This document shows, one piece after another, positions 11,901 to 21,743 of a stretch of DNA of 35,869 bases. Both the position numbers and the translations under genes were made by a program. The stretch is from Phaeoceros laevis. Lineage: Eukaryota; Anthocerotophyta; Anthocerotopsida; Notothyladales. The stretch covers positions 152,925 through 188,793 of the forward strand of contig JBNGIQ010009382.1 of assembly GCA_049999765.1 (NCBI GenBank), given 5' to 3'. The notes beneath the pieces were generated by a model. The model was given only the letters and a program-made list of their open reading frames with translations, had not been told where the DNA came from and searched no databases. Position 1 is the stretch's first letter. Each line of letters starts with the position of its first letter.

Positions 11901-12187
11901 TTTTCAAGGATATGGTCTTGGAATGCGTAGTGTGAGATTTCTAAGAAGGTCTGNNNNNNNNNNNNNNNNNNNNNNNNNNNNNNNNNNNNNNNNNNNNNNN
12001 NNNNNNNNNNNNNNNNNNNNNNNNNNNNNNNNNNNNNNNNNNNNNNNNNNNNNGCTATAGGCCACTAAATGAAGCAAGAAGTGCCCTTGTGCAATTTGAT
12101 TCTTATTTGAATGCAAGCCGGGCTCTGCGAGAAAAGCAGGGACAATTTTGTGGAAGCAGGGCTGTTGAGTTGAGATACTTGCAGTAA
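8978..12187 (+). CDS. RRM RNA-binding protein with long Gly/Gln/Ser-rich region, possibly mitochondrial
   Basis: Exons I can support are 8978-10832, 11051-11191, 11317-11405, 11491-11550 and 11848-11953, then, after the 100-N gap, about 12060-12187. All readable junctions keep frame. The chosen start (MRAAGARRWKSLG) gives an Arg-rich, acid-free leader like a mitochondrial presequence; an upstream ATG at 8924 would hide it. Residues of about 30-600 are low-complexity Gly, Gln, Ser and Pro, with about 40-aa repeats early on. Then come two RRM-like units. The first is KVLARLSNAP with DNYRLRFMYDFDS and GRFGGKFMKLEQ. The second is LLMQNLPSDV (RNP2-like) with ARSALVQFDS (RNP1-like) and VELRYLQ at the end. 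Beta2 to beta3 of the last RRM is lost in the gap. The RNA target is unknown. Confidence 0.75.
9224..9610 (+). repeat. Degenerate ~40-aa coding repeat in the RRM protein
   Basis: A GSQxGAGNV-like motif recurs at 9224, 9341, 9455 and 9581, that is at spacings of 117, 114 and 126 nt. Each is followed by a GxGFPYxGAG-like stretch. The spacing is a multiple of three, so this is a protein-level repeat that has drifted in sequence. It builds the disordered N-terminal half. Confidence 0.6.
11954..12053. other. Assembly gap (100 N)
   Basis: Exactly 100 N interrupt the last RRM of the upstream gene. The round number suggests a placeholder of unknown true length. Coding sequence resumes a few bases after the gap (around 12060). 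Confidence 0.9.
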
Positions 12188-12930
12188 CGAATGCAGCTTA
12201 TGCCCTGGAGATTTTTCCGGCACTGATATTTTCCACCACTGTTGCATGGCAAGTACTTGTTACTGAAGTAAGAAAGCCATTTCCTGCTATGTTAAAAGGA
12301 GTCGGTTTCTGGTGTTCCTCGCCGTACTACAAGTTGCTTTGAGTTCCTGTTTCTTCGTGGGGGGCCTTGATAATTTTTGGACTACAGTCACTACACTAGT
12401 AATGCATGATTTTTTCGGTATTAAATATTCTTTTTTATTATTCAGGACACTGCTATGGGCAGCAGCTGCCCAGTCTTTTCGTATGGTTTTGAGTTGCCTC
12501 ACAAGCCGTCTGTTTGGGAATGACAAGCTGAGAGGAAAGGGTTCTAAGCTGAAAGGGTTTTAACCGAACTCTAGGGGGAAGCACCTTCAGAATACACATA
12601 AACGAGTGGTCGAGTTGCTTGCGGTCTACCAAACAGTATCTTAGGCTGCAGGTTATGAGAGCAGTGGAGCAGTTATAGATGAGGGGGAAAGGTGGAGACA
12701 TCACTAATGGCATGCATGGGTGGGCAGCTCGCTGGGGGAAAAGACCAGCAGGCACTGATGGTAGCTTTTGATAAGGAGCTCTTCTCAGTTTTCTCTCGGT
12801 GTAACATATGGCAAATACAGAAGGAGAAGAGATCAGAAGCAGAATAGCAGGCTGAAATAAATGGCTTTTCACTTGTCACCTACACAGCTTATTACAGTCG
12901 TTGGCGGGGTCAACCCTTCATGCCCCGGGT
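12188..12930. other. Spacer, no gene seen
   Basis: This lies between the RRM gene stop and the ancestral stop position of the OSCP-like pseudogene on the other strand. A 139-codon antisense frame (12453-12872) has no recognisable motif and unconvincing composition. It probably holds 3' UTR sequence of the RRM gene. Confidence 0.4.
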
Positions 12931-13630
12931 TTAGGCGTTTGACAGCAACGCTGCTTCTACTTGCCTGATTTTTTATTGAATGGACAGATCAATGTGCTTA
13001 TCTTCAATGTCAACCACAAACCCCCCTATGATACTTCTGTCCACTTTCTGCTCAACATGGAGTACTTGGGCTGATTTCAACCAGTCTTTGAGCACACTTT
13101 TCAATTCCTGCAACTCGCGTTCACTCATCTCTAAAGCAGATGTCACAGTTGCCTTCACTTCCCCTGTGTGGGCAAGCAGAAGCTCATGGTAATTCTCCAT
13201 AACCTTGAAGATCTCCTTCAGCCGCCCGTACTCAGCAAGCAGGGTCAAAGAATTCTTGGTCACATGAGGGAACTCAGACTTTTCAAATATGTCCACCACA
13301 GCCTTGACTCTCTTCTCGTAGGGAACGGACGGGTCCTTTATGACTCAAGAAAAGGACTGGCCTTGGCAGCTTCCGCAACCTGCCTCAGCTCTTGCTCAAT
13401 TGGCTCTAGTAAATTCCTCTTGGAAGCGACAACAACAAAGTTGTTGCATACTTCCCAGGCACTCCGTGCACCTGCTTTAGTATCTGAGCAAAGGGGAGAA
13501 GCTGGAATCAGGTGAATCATTCCTTTCGAGCCGTTTTACAGCAATCACTGTACGGAGCATTCAAGAGAATATGGAAAACTTTGATATGACCGTCTTCACG
13601 AGTGGGAGCTTTGGCGAACCTCCTTGCCAC
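12931..13630 (-). pseudogene. Broken ATP synthase OSCP (mitochondrial delta/ATPO) copy
   Basis: The minus strand encodes a clear OSCP-family protein in pieces. An exon at 13630-13580 (VARRFAKAPTREDGHIK) is followed by an intron, then VHGVPGKYATTL from 13471. Then come VVASKRNLLEPIEQELRQ, KASPFLE, (F)IKDPSVP, VTKNSLTLLAEYGRLKEI, AHTGEVKATVTSA, VEQKVDRSIIGGFVV and DKHIDLSIQ. Three lesions interrupt it: a missing base near 13430-13438, a missing base near 13341-13345, and a TAA at 12973-12975. After that TAA the family-like KIRQVEAALLSNA continues to a second stop at 12931-12933. OSCP links F1 to the stator stalk of ATP synthase. Because an intron remains, this is a duplicated rather than a retroposed copy. 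Sequencing error is the alternative for the two indels but explains the nonsense codon less well. The first exon with the presequence start was not found. Confidence 0.7.
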
Positions 13631-14527
13631 CTGAGTTTGGACACGTGTTTGTCAGCGTCAGAACCAGGGATCAGCAGATCAGCCACGGTATAGCAAAGTA
13701 AGCAGCGTCGGGCAATCTTGAAGCAAAATTCCGCTCCGAGCAATTCTTTTGATGCGACTCGTTGATCTTCGTTTCCCATGACGGCTGTCAAAGAACCTTA
13801 CAGTCCTCGTCCCTTTAATGGCAAGTTGCATGCATCAGACAAATGTTTTGCAGGAAGCAGAAGAGCAGCAAACCGTCTTGCCTGGAGGCAGGTCTGAACC
13901 TGCAAGTGACGCCTCAGGGCAGGAAGTGCCCGCCCCAACGTCCACATTGTGAAGCTCAAGCTCGGTCAAGCTCACTGCACAGCTCACTGCGGAGCCAGAT
14001 TGCCGTCCCTGTTCCCTGTCCTTACATGTGGAGGTCTCCGCACTCCGAAACCTCCTGAATGACCGGATTCCACTTGTTACTGTTTTGCGCATCACGCCAT
14101 AAACCCTGCTGGCCATTGAGCAGACTGCAGGAGGTGCTATCTCCTGCTCGTTCCGGGAGTGCATCGGCCACGTCGGGGACCCTCATGTATTTTTGGAGCA
14201 CATTTTTCCACACAAACGGGGGCATTGGGTCTTTTTCCCGGTCTCATTTTATCACTCAATGTCGCGAGGTGTATTGGGTGAATTTGGGCTCTACAAAGAA
14301 CACAGACAGAGCATTGATGACAAGGCTGACAACCTGAAGAACAGAAACTCATGATAGATTTATAGCTTTTTCGTGCGAGATAACAGAAGGCATCCAGGAT
14401 GCCTCACGGCACCTAAGTCGGGTGTGCGGGTGACTCCTACAGCGATAACAATACCACTATGCCTTGCAGCTGTTCTGAAGACAAGGGTCACGATATAAAC
14501 CGCATGCACAGACGATTGAACCTCACA

Positions 14528-14660
14528 TGAGGATGAGTCGGGCTGAGATGAAGGACGGGGGACCACGTCAAGATGGGGAGCTTGCACTTTTGAGTCACTC
14601 ACAGGAACTGAGGATGAGACGGGCTGAGGTGAAGTACAATGGGGAGCTTGCACCTCCGGG
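14528..14660. repeat. 81-bp-spaced imperfect direct repeat
   Basis: TGAGGATGAGWCGGGCTGAG occurs at 14528 and 14609. Each copy is followed by a related tract ending in TGGGGAGCTTGCAC. The copies differ by indels, so the duplication is old. On the minus strand it reads as a Pro/Ser-rich frame with a repeated VQAPH motif, not recognisable as a gene. Confidence 0.55.
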
Positions 14661-15064
14661 AGCACCGGAGCTTGCACTGTTGCACAGAACCGAGGAAACG
14701 AAACCAGAGAGAGACTATGATGAGAGACTATTTAGACTACAGTAGTATGGAACCGTAAAGTTGAGGAACAGGAGTGGACCCACAAAAGTAGCAACTGAGG
14801 GAGGCTAGTAGGCAAGGCTAACGCAAACAGCAGTATTTGCCAACGGACTAACACACTTTGTGAGGAGGTTCGCTTTTGTATGTTACTGTGTAGTCTAGGC
14901 AGTTGTCTGTTATTTGCCATCCGGGCACAATCGGGATGATTCTTCAAATTCCGTCCACAGTCGATGTGCTTCCTTGTCCACCCTTCAGTGCTCGCTCACC
15001 CCCAGGGTGATTCCCCAGTGTTTTCTATATCAAGTGGGGATGCTGCATGTAATCCCAAGATCAA

Positions 15065-15213
15065 GGGCTGTTTCAAGACGAGACAGCCTACTGTGCCTGA
15101 AGTTAGCTTGCAGGACTTCAGCCCACCTCTACTTCAACAAGCTTGCCGGACACAGTTGTCATCAGTCACCTTGACAGCGAGGGGGCTGTTGCAAGATGAG
15201 ACGACCTGCTGTG
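15065..15213. repeat. 118-bp-spaced imperfect direct repeat
   Basis: About 31 bp beginning GGGCTGTTTCAAGACGAGAC at 15065 recurs at 15183 with several substitutions. It may be a remnant of a decayed tandem duplication. No coding role is evident. Confidence 0.45.
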
Positions 15214-16390
15214 GTTCCAGGCTACGAGACAGGTATACATTCCTCCACACAAGTAAAGCTTTATGGACAGAGTCGTGAGCAATCAGCTCTGTAGGAAGTT
15301 CTCAAAAGACTAAGGTCTTGAGCTTGGTAGACAGTTCAAGCATACGCCTTCTCTCGACAGTCGCAACAAATTAAGTTGCGGGTACCGGAGTGGTGGGCAC
15401 TAGTTAAAAGCAAGCGGTTTCCATGTCATCTCAACGCTCACCGCAATCATACGAGCGGCACACAACCACCAGGAAACAGACATAACAAAACTCAGTGAGG
15501 ACCAACCATTGGCCTGATGCAACCTGACCAAGACGAGCCTCCATGCTACTCGAAAGCTGAGTACAACCTAGGTCACGAGAAGCAGGGGTTTCACACCACA
15601 CAGGTCCGAGAACTGGAACATCACAGGCTCAAGCACTAGAAAATCACAAACAGCCCTTCAGATCTTGGGACTAAAAGCAGCATCCCTACTGGTGACTTCC
15701 CCCTCTTGCACAGCGCTCCATCTGCAACATAAAGGAACGGGGGCGGACTGGGAACAGGAGGTGAACTGAGAACAGAGCGCTGCGAGGCATCTCTAGAGCT
15801 GAGGAGAGAGGGAAGGAGCGGGGGAGCAAGTGACAACTAGGGCAAGCAGAAGAAGCGTTATAAAGCCCGCCATGGACCCAGAGAAGGTCATCCCTTGCAC
15901 CGTATGGGATCGGGTTGGTAAGGGTAGCCATCAGGCAGCTGGCTAAGCCGTCGCGAACCCTAGCTTGCAGCAGGGCGTGACTCCGTCAGGACCGTCAGGT
16001 TCCCATCAGGTGGCTGGCAAGTGGTCCGTAGACGTCCTCAAGCTGCAGAGACGTGTAAGCAAGCTGTGCTGTGTGTTACTGCAAGCATAGAAAAGAAGGG
16101 CATAGAAGAGCTGTGTGCGGTACATTGTTGTGAAAAAGTTGTCGAGTGAGGTAAAAAATCCTGTAGGTGCCATCACAGTTGTCACGGGTGGCAGGCGGCA
16201 TTTTTCCCGACACTCTGCGTGTGCGCGGACATGACACCAAACTGACCCTGGTTGAACTTGCATGTTACTTCGTGGTCAGCGGAACTGGAACCGTCCTGAA
16301 GGAGGTGTGAACCGGAGTAGTGTTTTGTAACCCAAATGTGGCCAGGCGTTTTGTGCTGTGCAGAGAGCGTCCCATTCCGTGCTGTGTCCA

Positions 16391-17239
16391 ATGCCGGGTA
16401 CCACGGTGGAGCTGTTACAGAGAGCGATGGAGGCAGAAATGCTTGGGCGGTCATTGTTGCTGGACAACATGGTTACCAAGGTGCGAACGATTTGGTTGTC
16501 CTTTTGGAACATCACCTGTTTCAGTGTGCTGCTGTTTTTGGCAGCTGGACGTTTTCCTCACGTCATAATTACGGGTGATGATTCTGGTGTTGCAGTCCAA
16601 ACATCCTCAGCAATCTCATGCCAGCCGAGACTTTACCTCGAAAAGCTTACTGATGGACAGAAACATGAACTCGAGCTTGAATGAAATCAACGAACCTTCC
16701 CTGGAGCAGATCTGCGGGGCCCTGGCTTCAGCTCCAGGTGTGCACGCAATGCGTCCTATAAGAAAAAACGGAATAGAAGAGCAGCTGTTGACGAAATGTA
16801 ACATGTCACTGTTTTGCTTGTAGGGCCGAGGGCACACAGTGAAGCAAAGAAGAGACACCGGCAGGAGCTACTTTGGCGGGAATTTTTTGAAGATCCTGCA
16901 CAATGGTGGGACAACAGACTGGATAAGGTATGATCATTGAGGCGTTAGCCGAATTTGATCGTTTCATCCTCTCTCCCCCAAATGTCAGTGGCTGCTCAGG
17001 GCATTGCTCTTGCTTACTAAAGGCGAATATATTGTGATGGGCAGAAAAATCCTCAGGATCCTGACTTTCGGCACAAGACCAAAAATGGTGCTCTGTCTAT
17101 CCACAGTCGGTTTGCGCCTGAGTGGGTTGAGTCGAAGCTTGCAGATCTGGATGCTGAAGCTCCACGTCCATCTGTTTCGGGTGGGCGACATGCTTCCCGT
17201 TCAGGTGGTGTAACCATCAGCAAGACATGTGACTGGTAA
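16391..17239 (+). CDS. PDF-motif protein related to organellar ssDNA-binding OSB family (5' end uncertain)
   Basis: Three exons join in phase: 16596-16737, 16824-16927 and 17045-17239. A possible first exon, 16391-16480 (MPGTTVELLQRAMEAEMLG...MVTK), also fits in phase. The diagnostic block spans exons 2 and 3: LWREFFEDPAQWWDNRLDK, then KNPQDPDFRHKTKNGALSI and APEWVESKL. This matches the PDF motif that I know from plant OSB proteins, which bind single-stranded DNA in mitochondria and plastids and restrain recombination. OSB proteins normally also have an SSB-type OB fold before the PDF motif, and I cannot find one here. The gene could be truncated, its 5' exons may be too diverged to see, or it could be a small PDF-only protein (about 176 aa). 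The stop is 121 bp before the PPR start. Confidence 0.6.
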
Positions 17240-17360
17240 TTGGACTTCATGTGGAACTGACAAAGAGTGGTGTCTGTCCAATGTCAGCAGACTCCTTATC
17301 ACCATCCACAGGCAAGCTATGTGACAATACAGAGTTGGATGAGTCCTGACACTCAATCTC

Positions 17361-20300
17361 TTGTTCTTGCGACCTTGGTTTGATGGTTGGGCCATGCTTT
17401 GTACATGCAGGGTGGATCAAACCGATGCTCAGCATGTGAAGCGCTTGTGTGAGGAAGAGAAACTGCAAGATGCTTTGCAATTCTTGCTTGAGATGGATGA
17501 GCATGGCATCGTGGCTTCTATGGGAATCTATGAGTGTCTTCTGCGGACATCCAGTAAGCTGAAAGCCATTGCTGAGGCCAAACAGTTGCATGGACACATC
17601 GCCAGCAGGGGACTCGAGTCCAACAAATACTTGGGCAACTCTTGCGTCCTGATGTTTGTTAAATGCGGGAGCTTTCAAGATGCAAAGCAGGTGTTCAACA
17701 GATTGCCTCAACGCCTTGTCTCGTCATGGAACGCCCTTATTTCAGCATGCATCAAGGATGAAAGAGATCAAGAGGCTCTTGAAATGTACCAAACGATGCA
17801 ACAAGAGGGTGCAAAGCCCAACAAGTACACCTTTGCCAGTCTACTCAAAGCCTGTGGTAGCCTAGCAGACCTACAAACGGGGAGGCAGATACATGCAGAA
17901 TCTATCAAGCGGAGGTGTGAATTGGATTATTTTGTGGGCAATGCTTTGGTGGAGATGTATGTCAAATGTGGTAGTATGGTTAATGCATGTGACGTCTTTG
18001 ATAGATTGGCTCAGCGTGACGTGGTGTCCTGGAACACCATGATTTCAGGATATGCTCATCAGCATCAGGGAGAGAAGGCTTTGCAACTTTATGCCAGAAT
18101 GCAAGAAGAAGGCGCAATTCCAAACAATTGGATCTTTGTAAGTGTACTCAAAGCAAGCTGCAGTTGTGCAGATGCAGAAGATGCATGTTTTGTCTGCGGT
18201 CAAAGTATCAAACCGCTGTCCTTGCGGAAGTGCCAGGCTATTCACGGTGATATCTGTAGGCTGGGATATGATACAGATGTGTTTATCGGAAATACCCTCG
18301 TTAGTGCGTATGCAAAATGTGGGAGCATTCTCGATGCAAAACATGTCTTTGACACACTGGTTGAGCGAGACCTGGTATCATGGAGTGCAATGTTTGCAGC
18401 ATATGCTGAACAGGAAATGGGTGAGGAGATAGTAACCCTTTATGCTCGCATGCAGGAGGAAGGTGTGAACCCAGATGACAGGATCTTTGTTAGTGTATTG
18501 AAGGGCTGTGGTAGCTTAGCAGCCACAGAACTTGGCGTCTCTATTGAGGGGCAATCAGTGAAAGTGGACTGTCTCAGAAAGGTTCGGGCAATCCATGCCC
18601 AGATCCTTGCAGCAGGCTATGAATCAGATGTCTTTGTTGGCAACACTCTTGTCTACACATATGCGAAGTGTGGGAGCATTTCACATGCTACGGAGGTTTT
18701 TGATACATTGTCCAAACGTGATGTAGTATCATGGAATGCTCTGCTTGCAGGGTACGCTGAGCAAGACCAAGGTGAACTGGCTTTGCAACTTTATGATGAA
18801 CTGCGGCATGCAGGGATAATACTAAATACCCAGACTTATGTTAGTGCACTCAAAGCATGTGCGGCTGTTGCCGTCATGGAAGAGAGCACTCTTGTTGATG
18901 GTCGACCCATCAAGTTACGTGCTCTTCTAAAAGCACAAGCCATCCATGCAGAAGTAATTGAATGTGGGTATGCATCACACACAATGGTCTGCAACACCCT
19001 CATTCACTTGTATTTCAAGTGTGGGAGCCTTGAGGATGCACAGCTGGTGTTTGACACAGACTTCCCTCACGATGTGGTGTCATGGAATGTGATGATTGCA
19101 GGGTGTGCAGAGCAAAAGCAGGGTGACCATGCCTTCCAACTTTTTGAGCAGATGCCAGCTGCTAACGTGCTTCCAGACACGAGAACTTTTGTCAGCATGC
19201 TCAAAGCGTGTTGCAGCCTTGCAGCAGTGGAGGAGGAGAAGCTGATGTATGGTCAGGTGTTAAAGCCAGATTCGCTGGAGAAGGGCAAGCAAATTCAAAG
19301 GGATATTTGTCGAAGGGGTTTTGGAGCTGATGTGTTTGTCAATAATTGTCTTATTCACATGTATGCAAAATGTGGGAGCATCGTGGATGCCCGAAATGTG
19401 TTTGACAAACATCCCCGGCGAGACGTTGTTGCATGGAATGCCATGATCGCAGCATACACTGCGCAGGAGCAGGAAAACAAGGCAATGTACCTGTACTTGC
19501 AGATGAGAAGTGAAGGAGTACTTCCAAGCGAGGCCACATTCCTCTGCGTCCTGAAGGCTTGTGGGAACGTGGGAGCCCTGAAAATGTGCATCGACATCCA
19601 CCAACACATTGTGGACCATGGAGTCGAGGACAGTGTTATTGTGGCAAGCTCTCTGATCCACTCGTACGGGAAATGTGGCCGCATGGACAAGGCTCGTCAA
19701 ATGTTCAACAAGTTGGCCAAGCAGGATGTGGTGTCATGGAACGGGTTAGCTGCAGGATATGCTCGACAAGGTGACGTCGAGATGAGTTTGCAATGTTTCC
19801 AAGAAATGCAACAGGCTGGTGTGCAGCCAGATGGAGTCACCTTCATATGTCTTTTGACTGCCTGCAGTCACGCAGGCATGTTGGGCGAAGGGCTGCACTA
19901 CTTCAAGTGCCTTAGTGCGGAGCATGGGGTGATTGCAACAACACAGCACTACTCGTGCATCGTCGACTTACTCGGCCGTGCAGGCTTCCTTGAGCAGGCA
20001 GAAAAGTTGATGGCAGCGATGCCAACACAGCCTGATCTGCCAATGTGGTTGTCTCTGCTGGGTGCCTGCAGAAAACATGGCCACGTTGAGATGGGAAGAA
20101 GGGCTTTTGCGTCGGCAGTGGAGCTGGACCCCAAACACACTGCCCCGTACATTCTGATGTCAAATATTTACGCCCGTGCAGGGATGGTGGTGGATGCAAA
20201 CAGAATCGAACGTCAGAGAAGAGGAGCAAGTGGGCGGAAGAAACCTGGGCAGAGCTGGATCGAGCATGGGAAAGATGTGGAAGTCTTTGTGGCAGGGGAC

Positions 20301-20408
20301 AAATGCTCTCCACATAGTAAACTGGTCTCTGCGAAGGTTAGAGAACTTAATTCGCAGATGCAGGGAGAGTTGGTCACTGTTGGTATCCCAATTGCCACCC
20401 CTAGCTAG
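17361..20408 (+). CDS. Long PLS-class PPR protein ending in E-type motifs, no DYW
   Basis: A single open frame of 1015 codons. Seven VSWNxMI-type modules (SSWNALISA to VSWNGLAAG) with FVGNxLVxMYxKCGS blocks mark P, L and S motifs. They are followed by GVTFICLLTACSHAG, HYSCIVDLLGRAG and the E1/E2 region (PGQSWIEHGKDVEVFVAGDK). It stops about 30 residues later without a DYW deaminase domain. PLS PPR proteins bind organellar transcripts one base per motif pair, mostly to direct C-to-U editing, and an E-ended protein needs a DYW partner in trans. Four modules (near residues 270, 388, 503 and 620) carry an insertion of about 17 residues with a GQSIKPLSLRK-like core. The first 20 residues are not a convincing transit peptide, so an upstream 5' exon is possible (an acceptor-like tacatgcag precedes codon 18). 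Confidence 0.93.
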   Translation: MFLRPWFDGWAMLCTCRVDQTDAQHVKRLCEEEKLQDALQFLLEMDEHGIVASMGIYECLLRTSSKLKAIAEAKQLHGHIASRGLESNKYLGNSCVLMFVKCGSFQDAKQVFNRLPQRLVSSWNALISACIKDERDQEALEMYQTMQQEGAKPNKYTFASLLKACGSLADLQTGRQIHAESIKRRCELDYFVGNALVEMYVKCGSMVNACDVFDRLAQRDVVSWNTMISGYAHQHQGEKALQLYARMQEEGAIPNNWIFVSVLKASCSCADAEDACFVCGQSIKPLSLRKCQAIHGDICRLGYDTDVFIGNTLVSAYAKCGSILDAKHVFDTLVERDLVSWSAMFAAYAEQEMGEEIVTLYARMQEEGVNPDDRIFVSVLKGCGSLAATELGVSIEGQSVKVDCLRKVRAIHAQILAAGYESDVFVGNTLVYTYAKCGSISHATEVFDTLSKRDVVSWNALLAGYAEQDQGELALQLYDELRHAGIILNTQTYVSALKACAAVAVMEESTLVDGRPIKLRALLKAQAIHAEVIECGYASHTMVCNTLIHLYFKCGSLEDAQLVFDTDFPHDVVSWNVMIAGCAEQKQGDHAFQLFEQMPAANVLPDTRTFVSMLKACCSLAAVEEEKLMYGQVLKPDSLEKGKQIQRDICRRGFGADVFVNNCLIHMYAKCGSIVDARNVFDKHPRRDVVAWNAMIAAYTAQEQENKAMYLYLQMRSEGVLPSEATFLCVLKACGNVGALKMCIDIHQHIVDHGVEDSVIVASSLIHSYGKCGRMDKARQMFNKLAKQDVVSWNGLAAGYARQGDVEMSLQCFQEMQQAGVQPDGVTFICLLTACSHAGMLGEGLHYFKCLSAEHGVIATTQHYSCIVDLLGRAGFLEQAEKLMAAMPTQPDLPMWLSLLGACRKHGHVEMGRRAFASAVELDPKHTAPYILMSNIYARAGMVVDANRIERQRRGASGRKKPGQSWIEHGKDVEVFVAGDKCSPHSKLVSAKVRELNSQMQGELVTVGIPIATPS

Positions 20409-21083
20409 AGTCGGATTATCGTTCTACAAGTGTAAAATTTTTGTGTGCACTGAAATTCCCCATATTTGTTTGCACTCGAAAGTTTTCGATGTTTGTCGTT
20501 GGGACTCCCCAATTTCGTTGCAGTATGGTCTTTACCCGAAGCACGATAAACAAACCTCCCTCCCTCCCCGTGCTTTACCAATTTACTGCTACCTCTCGAG
20601 TCCTCGACTTGACCTGCCTAGCATCCGGGAGCCGCAGGTGTACTTCTCAGTTGTGTGTGGTGGCTTCTCCACGAATCGTGTCCGTGGATGTGTGCTTCCA
20701 CGGTGAATCCAAACTGTCCCCAGCAATCTGCCTGTCGGGTGCACAGACACAGCACAGAGGAGCACTGGAACAGCACAAAAGAAAGCCTATGCGGCTCCTG
20801 AAGCAGCCGCCAGCTGGATGGTGGAATATAAATTTTCGTGCTTTCGTTTGCGAACTGCACGTGAATGCAGCTGGTGATGACAAGCCTGTGGACAAAATCG
20901 CGGTAGCTGGCACAGCGCCGTAACACGGAAAGAGGACGACCGTGCAACTATGGAAGAGTACAGGCATGGACGGAGGTCCCCGATTCCGTGCAGCCTTGCT
21001 TGCTGTGTTGCTAACGGGCTAATTAGGGAGGCGCTGCATGCTAGCTCAATCTGAAGTAAAACAACACGACAACGCTTGCGGAA
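20409..21083. other. Intergenic, no gene seen
   Basis: This spacer follows the first PPR gene. Open frames of 100-176 codons overlap on several strands but show no family features. An AAAA at 21058-21061 could be the pol III terminator of the minus-strand tRNA-Lys if the duplicated halves are collapsed. Confidence 0.4.
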
Positions 21084-21129
21084 CGCCGCCCGGGGGGCTC
21101 GAACCCCCGACCACAAGGTTAAGAGCCTT
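21084..21129 (-). tRNA. Partial tRNA-Lys (3' half), probable assembly duplicate
   Basis: These 46 nt are identical to the 3' part of the complete tRNA-Lys at 21141-21213 and stop at the edge of a 10-N gap. The missing part would be the 5' half. The identical overlap of two contig ends is the simplest reading; a true tandem tRNA pair is the alternative. Confidence 0.7.
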
Positions 21130-21139
21130 NNNNNNNNNN
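21130..21139. other. Assembly gap (10 N)
   Basis: Ten N lie between two identical tRNA-Lys fragments, so the contig ends were probably joined without merging an overlap of about 47 bp. Confidence 0.85.
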
Positions 21140-21140
21140 A

Positions 21141-21213
21141 CGCCGCCCGGGGGGCTCGAACCCCCGACCACAAGGTTAAGAGCCTTGCGCTCTACCAACT
21201 GAGCTAGGGCGGC
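21141..21213 (-). tRNA. tRNA-Lys (anticodon CUU)
   Basis: Read on the minus strand, a full 73-nt cloverleaf forms. The acceptor GCCGCCC pairs with GGGCGGC, and the D arm has AGTTGGTAGA. The anticodon stem CAAGG/CCTTG holds loop CTCTTAA, giving anticodon CTT. The T arm is GGGGG-TTCGAGC-CCCCC, with discriminator G. It decodes AAG lysine. No intron is present. Confidence 0.96.
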
Positions 21214-21743
21214 TGAATGACTACTGAGGGCCAATGAAGATTAATGTATTATTACCTTAAAATTTAGACAGGGTCACAGGGACCACGAACTAAGAATTCT
21301 CCATCAGGATTTAGGACCGATGGAGTTGGTCAGAGTAGACCAAGCAAATCCGGGTGATGCAAAGGTTATCCTTGTCCATAACCTTACAACTAGAAAGATT
21401 GCATGTATACTGTATACAAGTATAGACTAACTTAATCGTCTAAGCCAAAATAGCAGCAGTCCCCAGCTGCTGGCCTCAAACCCCATCACCGCAAGAAACA
21501 CAGTGCCGGAGATATCACAGGCCCTACCGAAACCAGCAAGAGTTTGGTTCTTCCTGCAGGGCTTCATGCATGCTGTTAGCATCTCCGTGGAAGAACCACC
21601 CGCCATTCTCTGAATGACGCAGCAGCTTTTCTGTGATGCCTAATAAAAAGTATCTACCGACTGTACTCCTAGCTCATCAATACTACGATGCCGGCTATAG
21701 GTACAAACAACAAAAAACCAGCTGGTACAACAGTTCCACACTG
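21214..21743. other. Spacer between tRNA-Lys and CBSX5-like
   Basis: This holds the presumed 3' UTR of the CBSX5-like gene. I see no further gene, RNA or repeat. Confidence 0.4.

Larger units (their letters stand above)
13631..16390. other. Long interval without a confident gene
   Basis: No frame longer than about 110 codons looks coding on either strand. It contains two degenerate local duplications (14528-14700 and 15065-15213, listed separately). Plus-strand fragments near 15900-16300 are open for 40-60 codons, and the part nearest 16390 could hold 5' exons of the PDF-motif gene, but I could not match them to any family. No terminal inverted repeats or transposase motifs were seen. Confidence 0.4.

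Noticed and set aside
12453-12872. A 139-codon minus-strand frame
   Set aside because: No family resemblance. It lies downstream of the OSCP-like pseudogene on the same strand, where 3' flank is expected.
20176-20967. Several frames of 106-176 codons around the end of the first PPR gene
   Set aside because: They overlap the PPR coding end or each other on both strands, and none has recognisable motifs.
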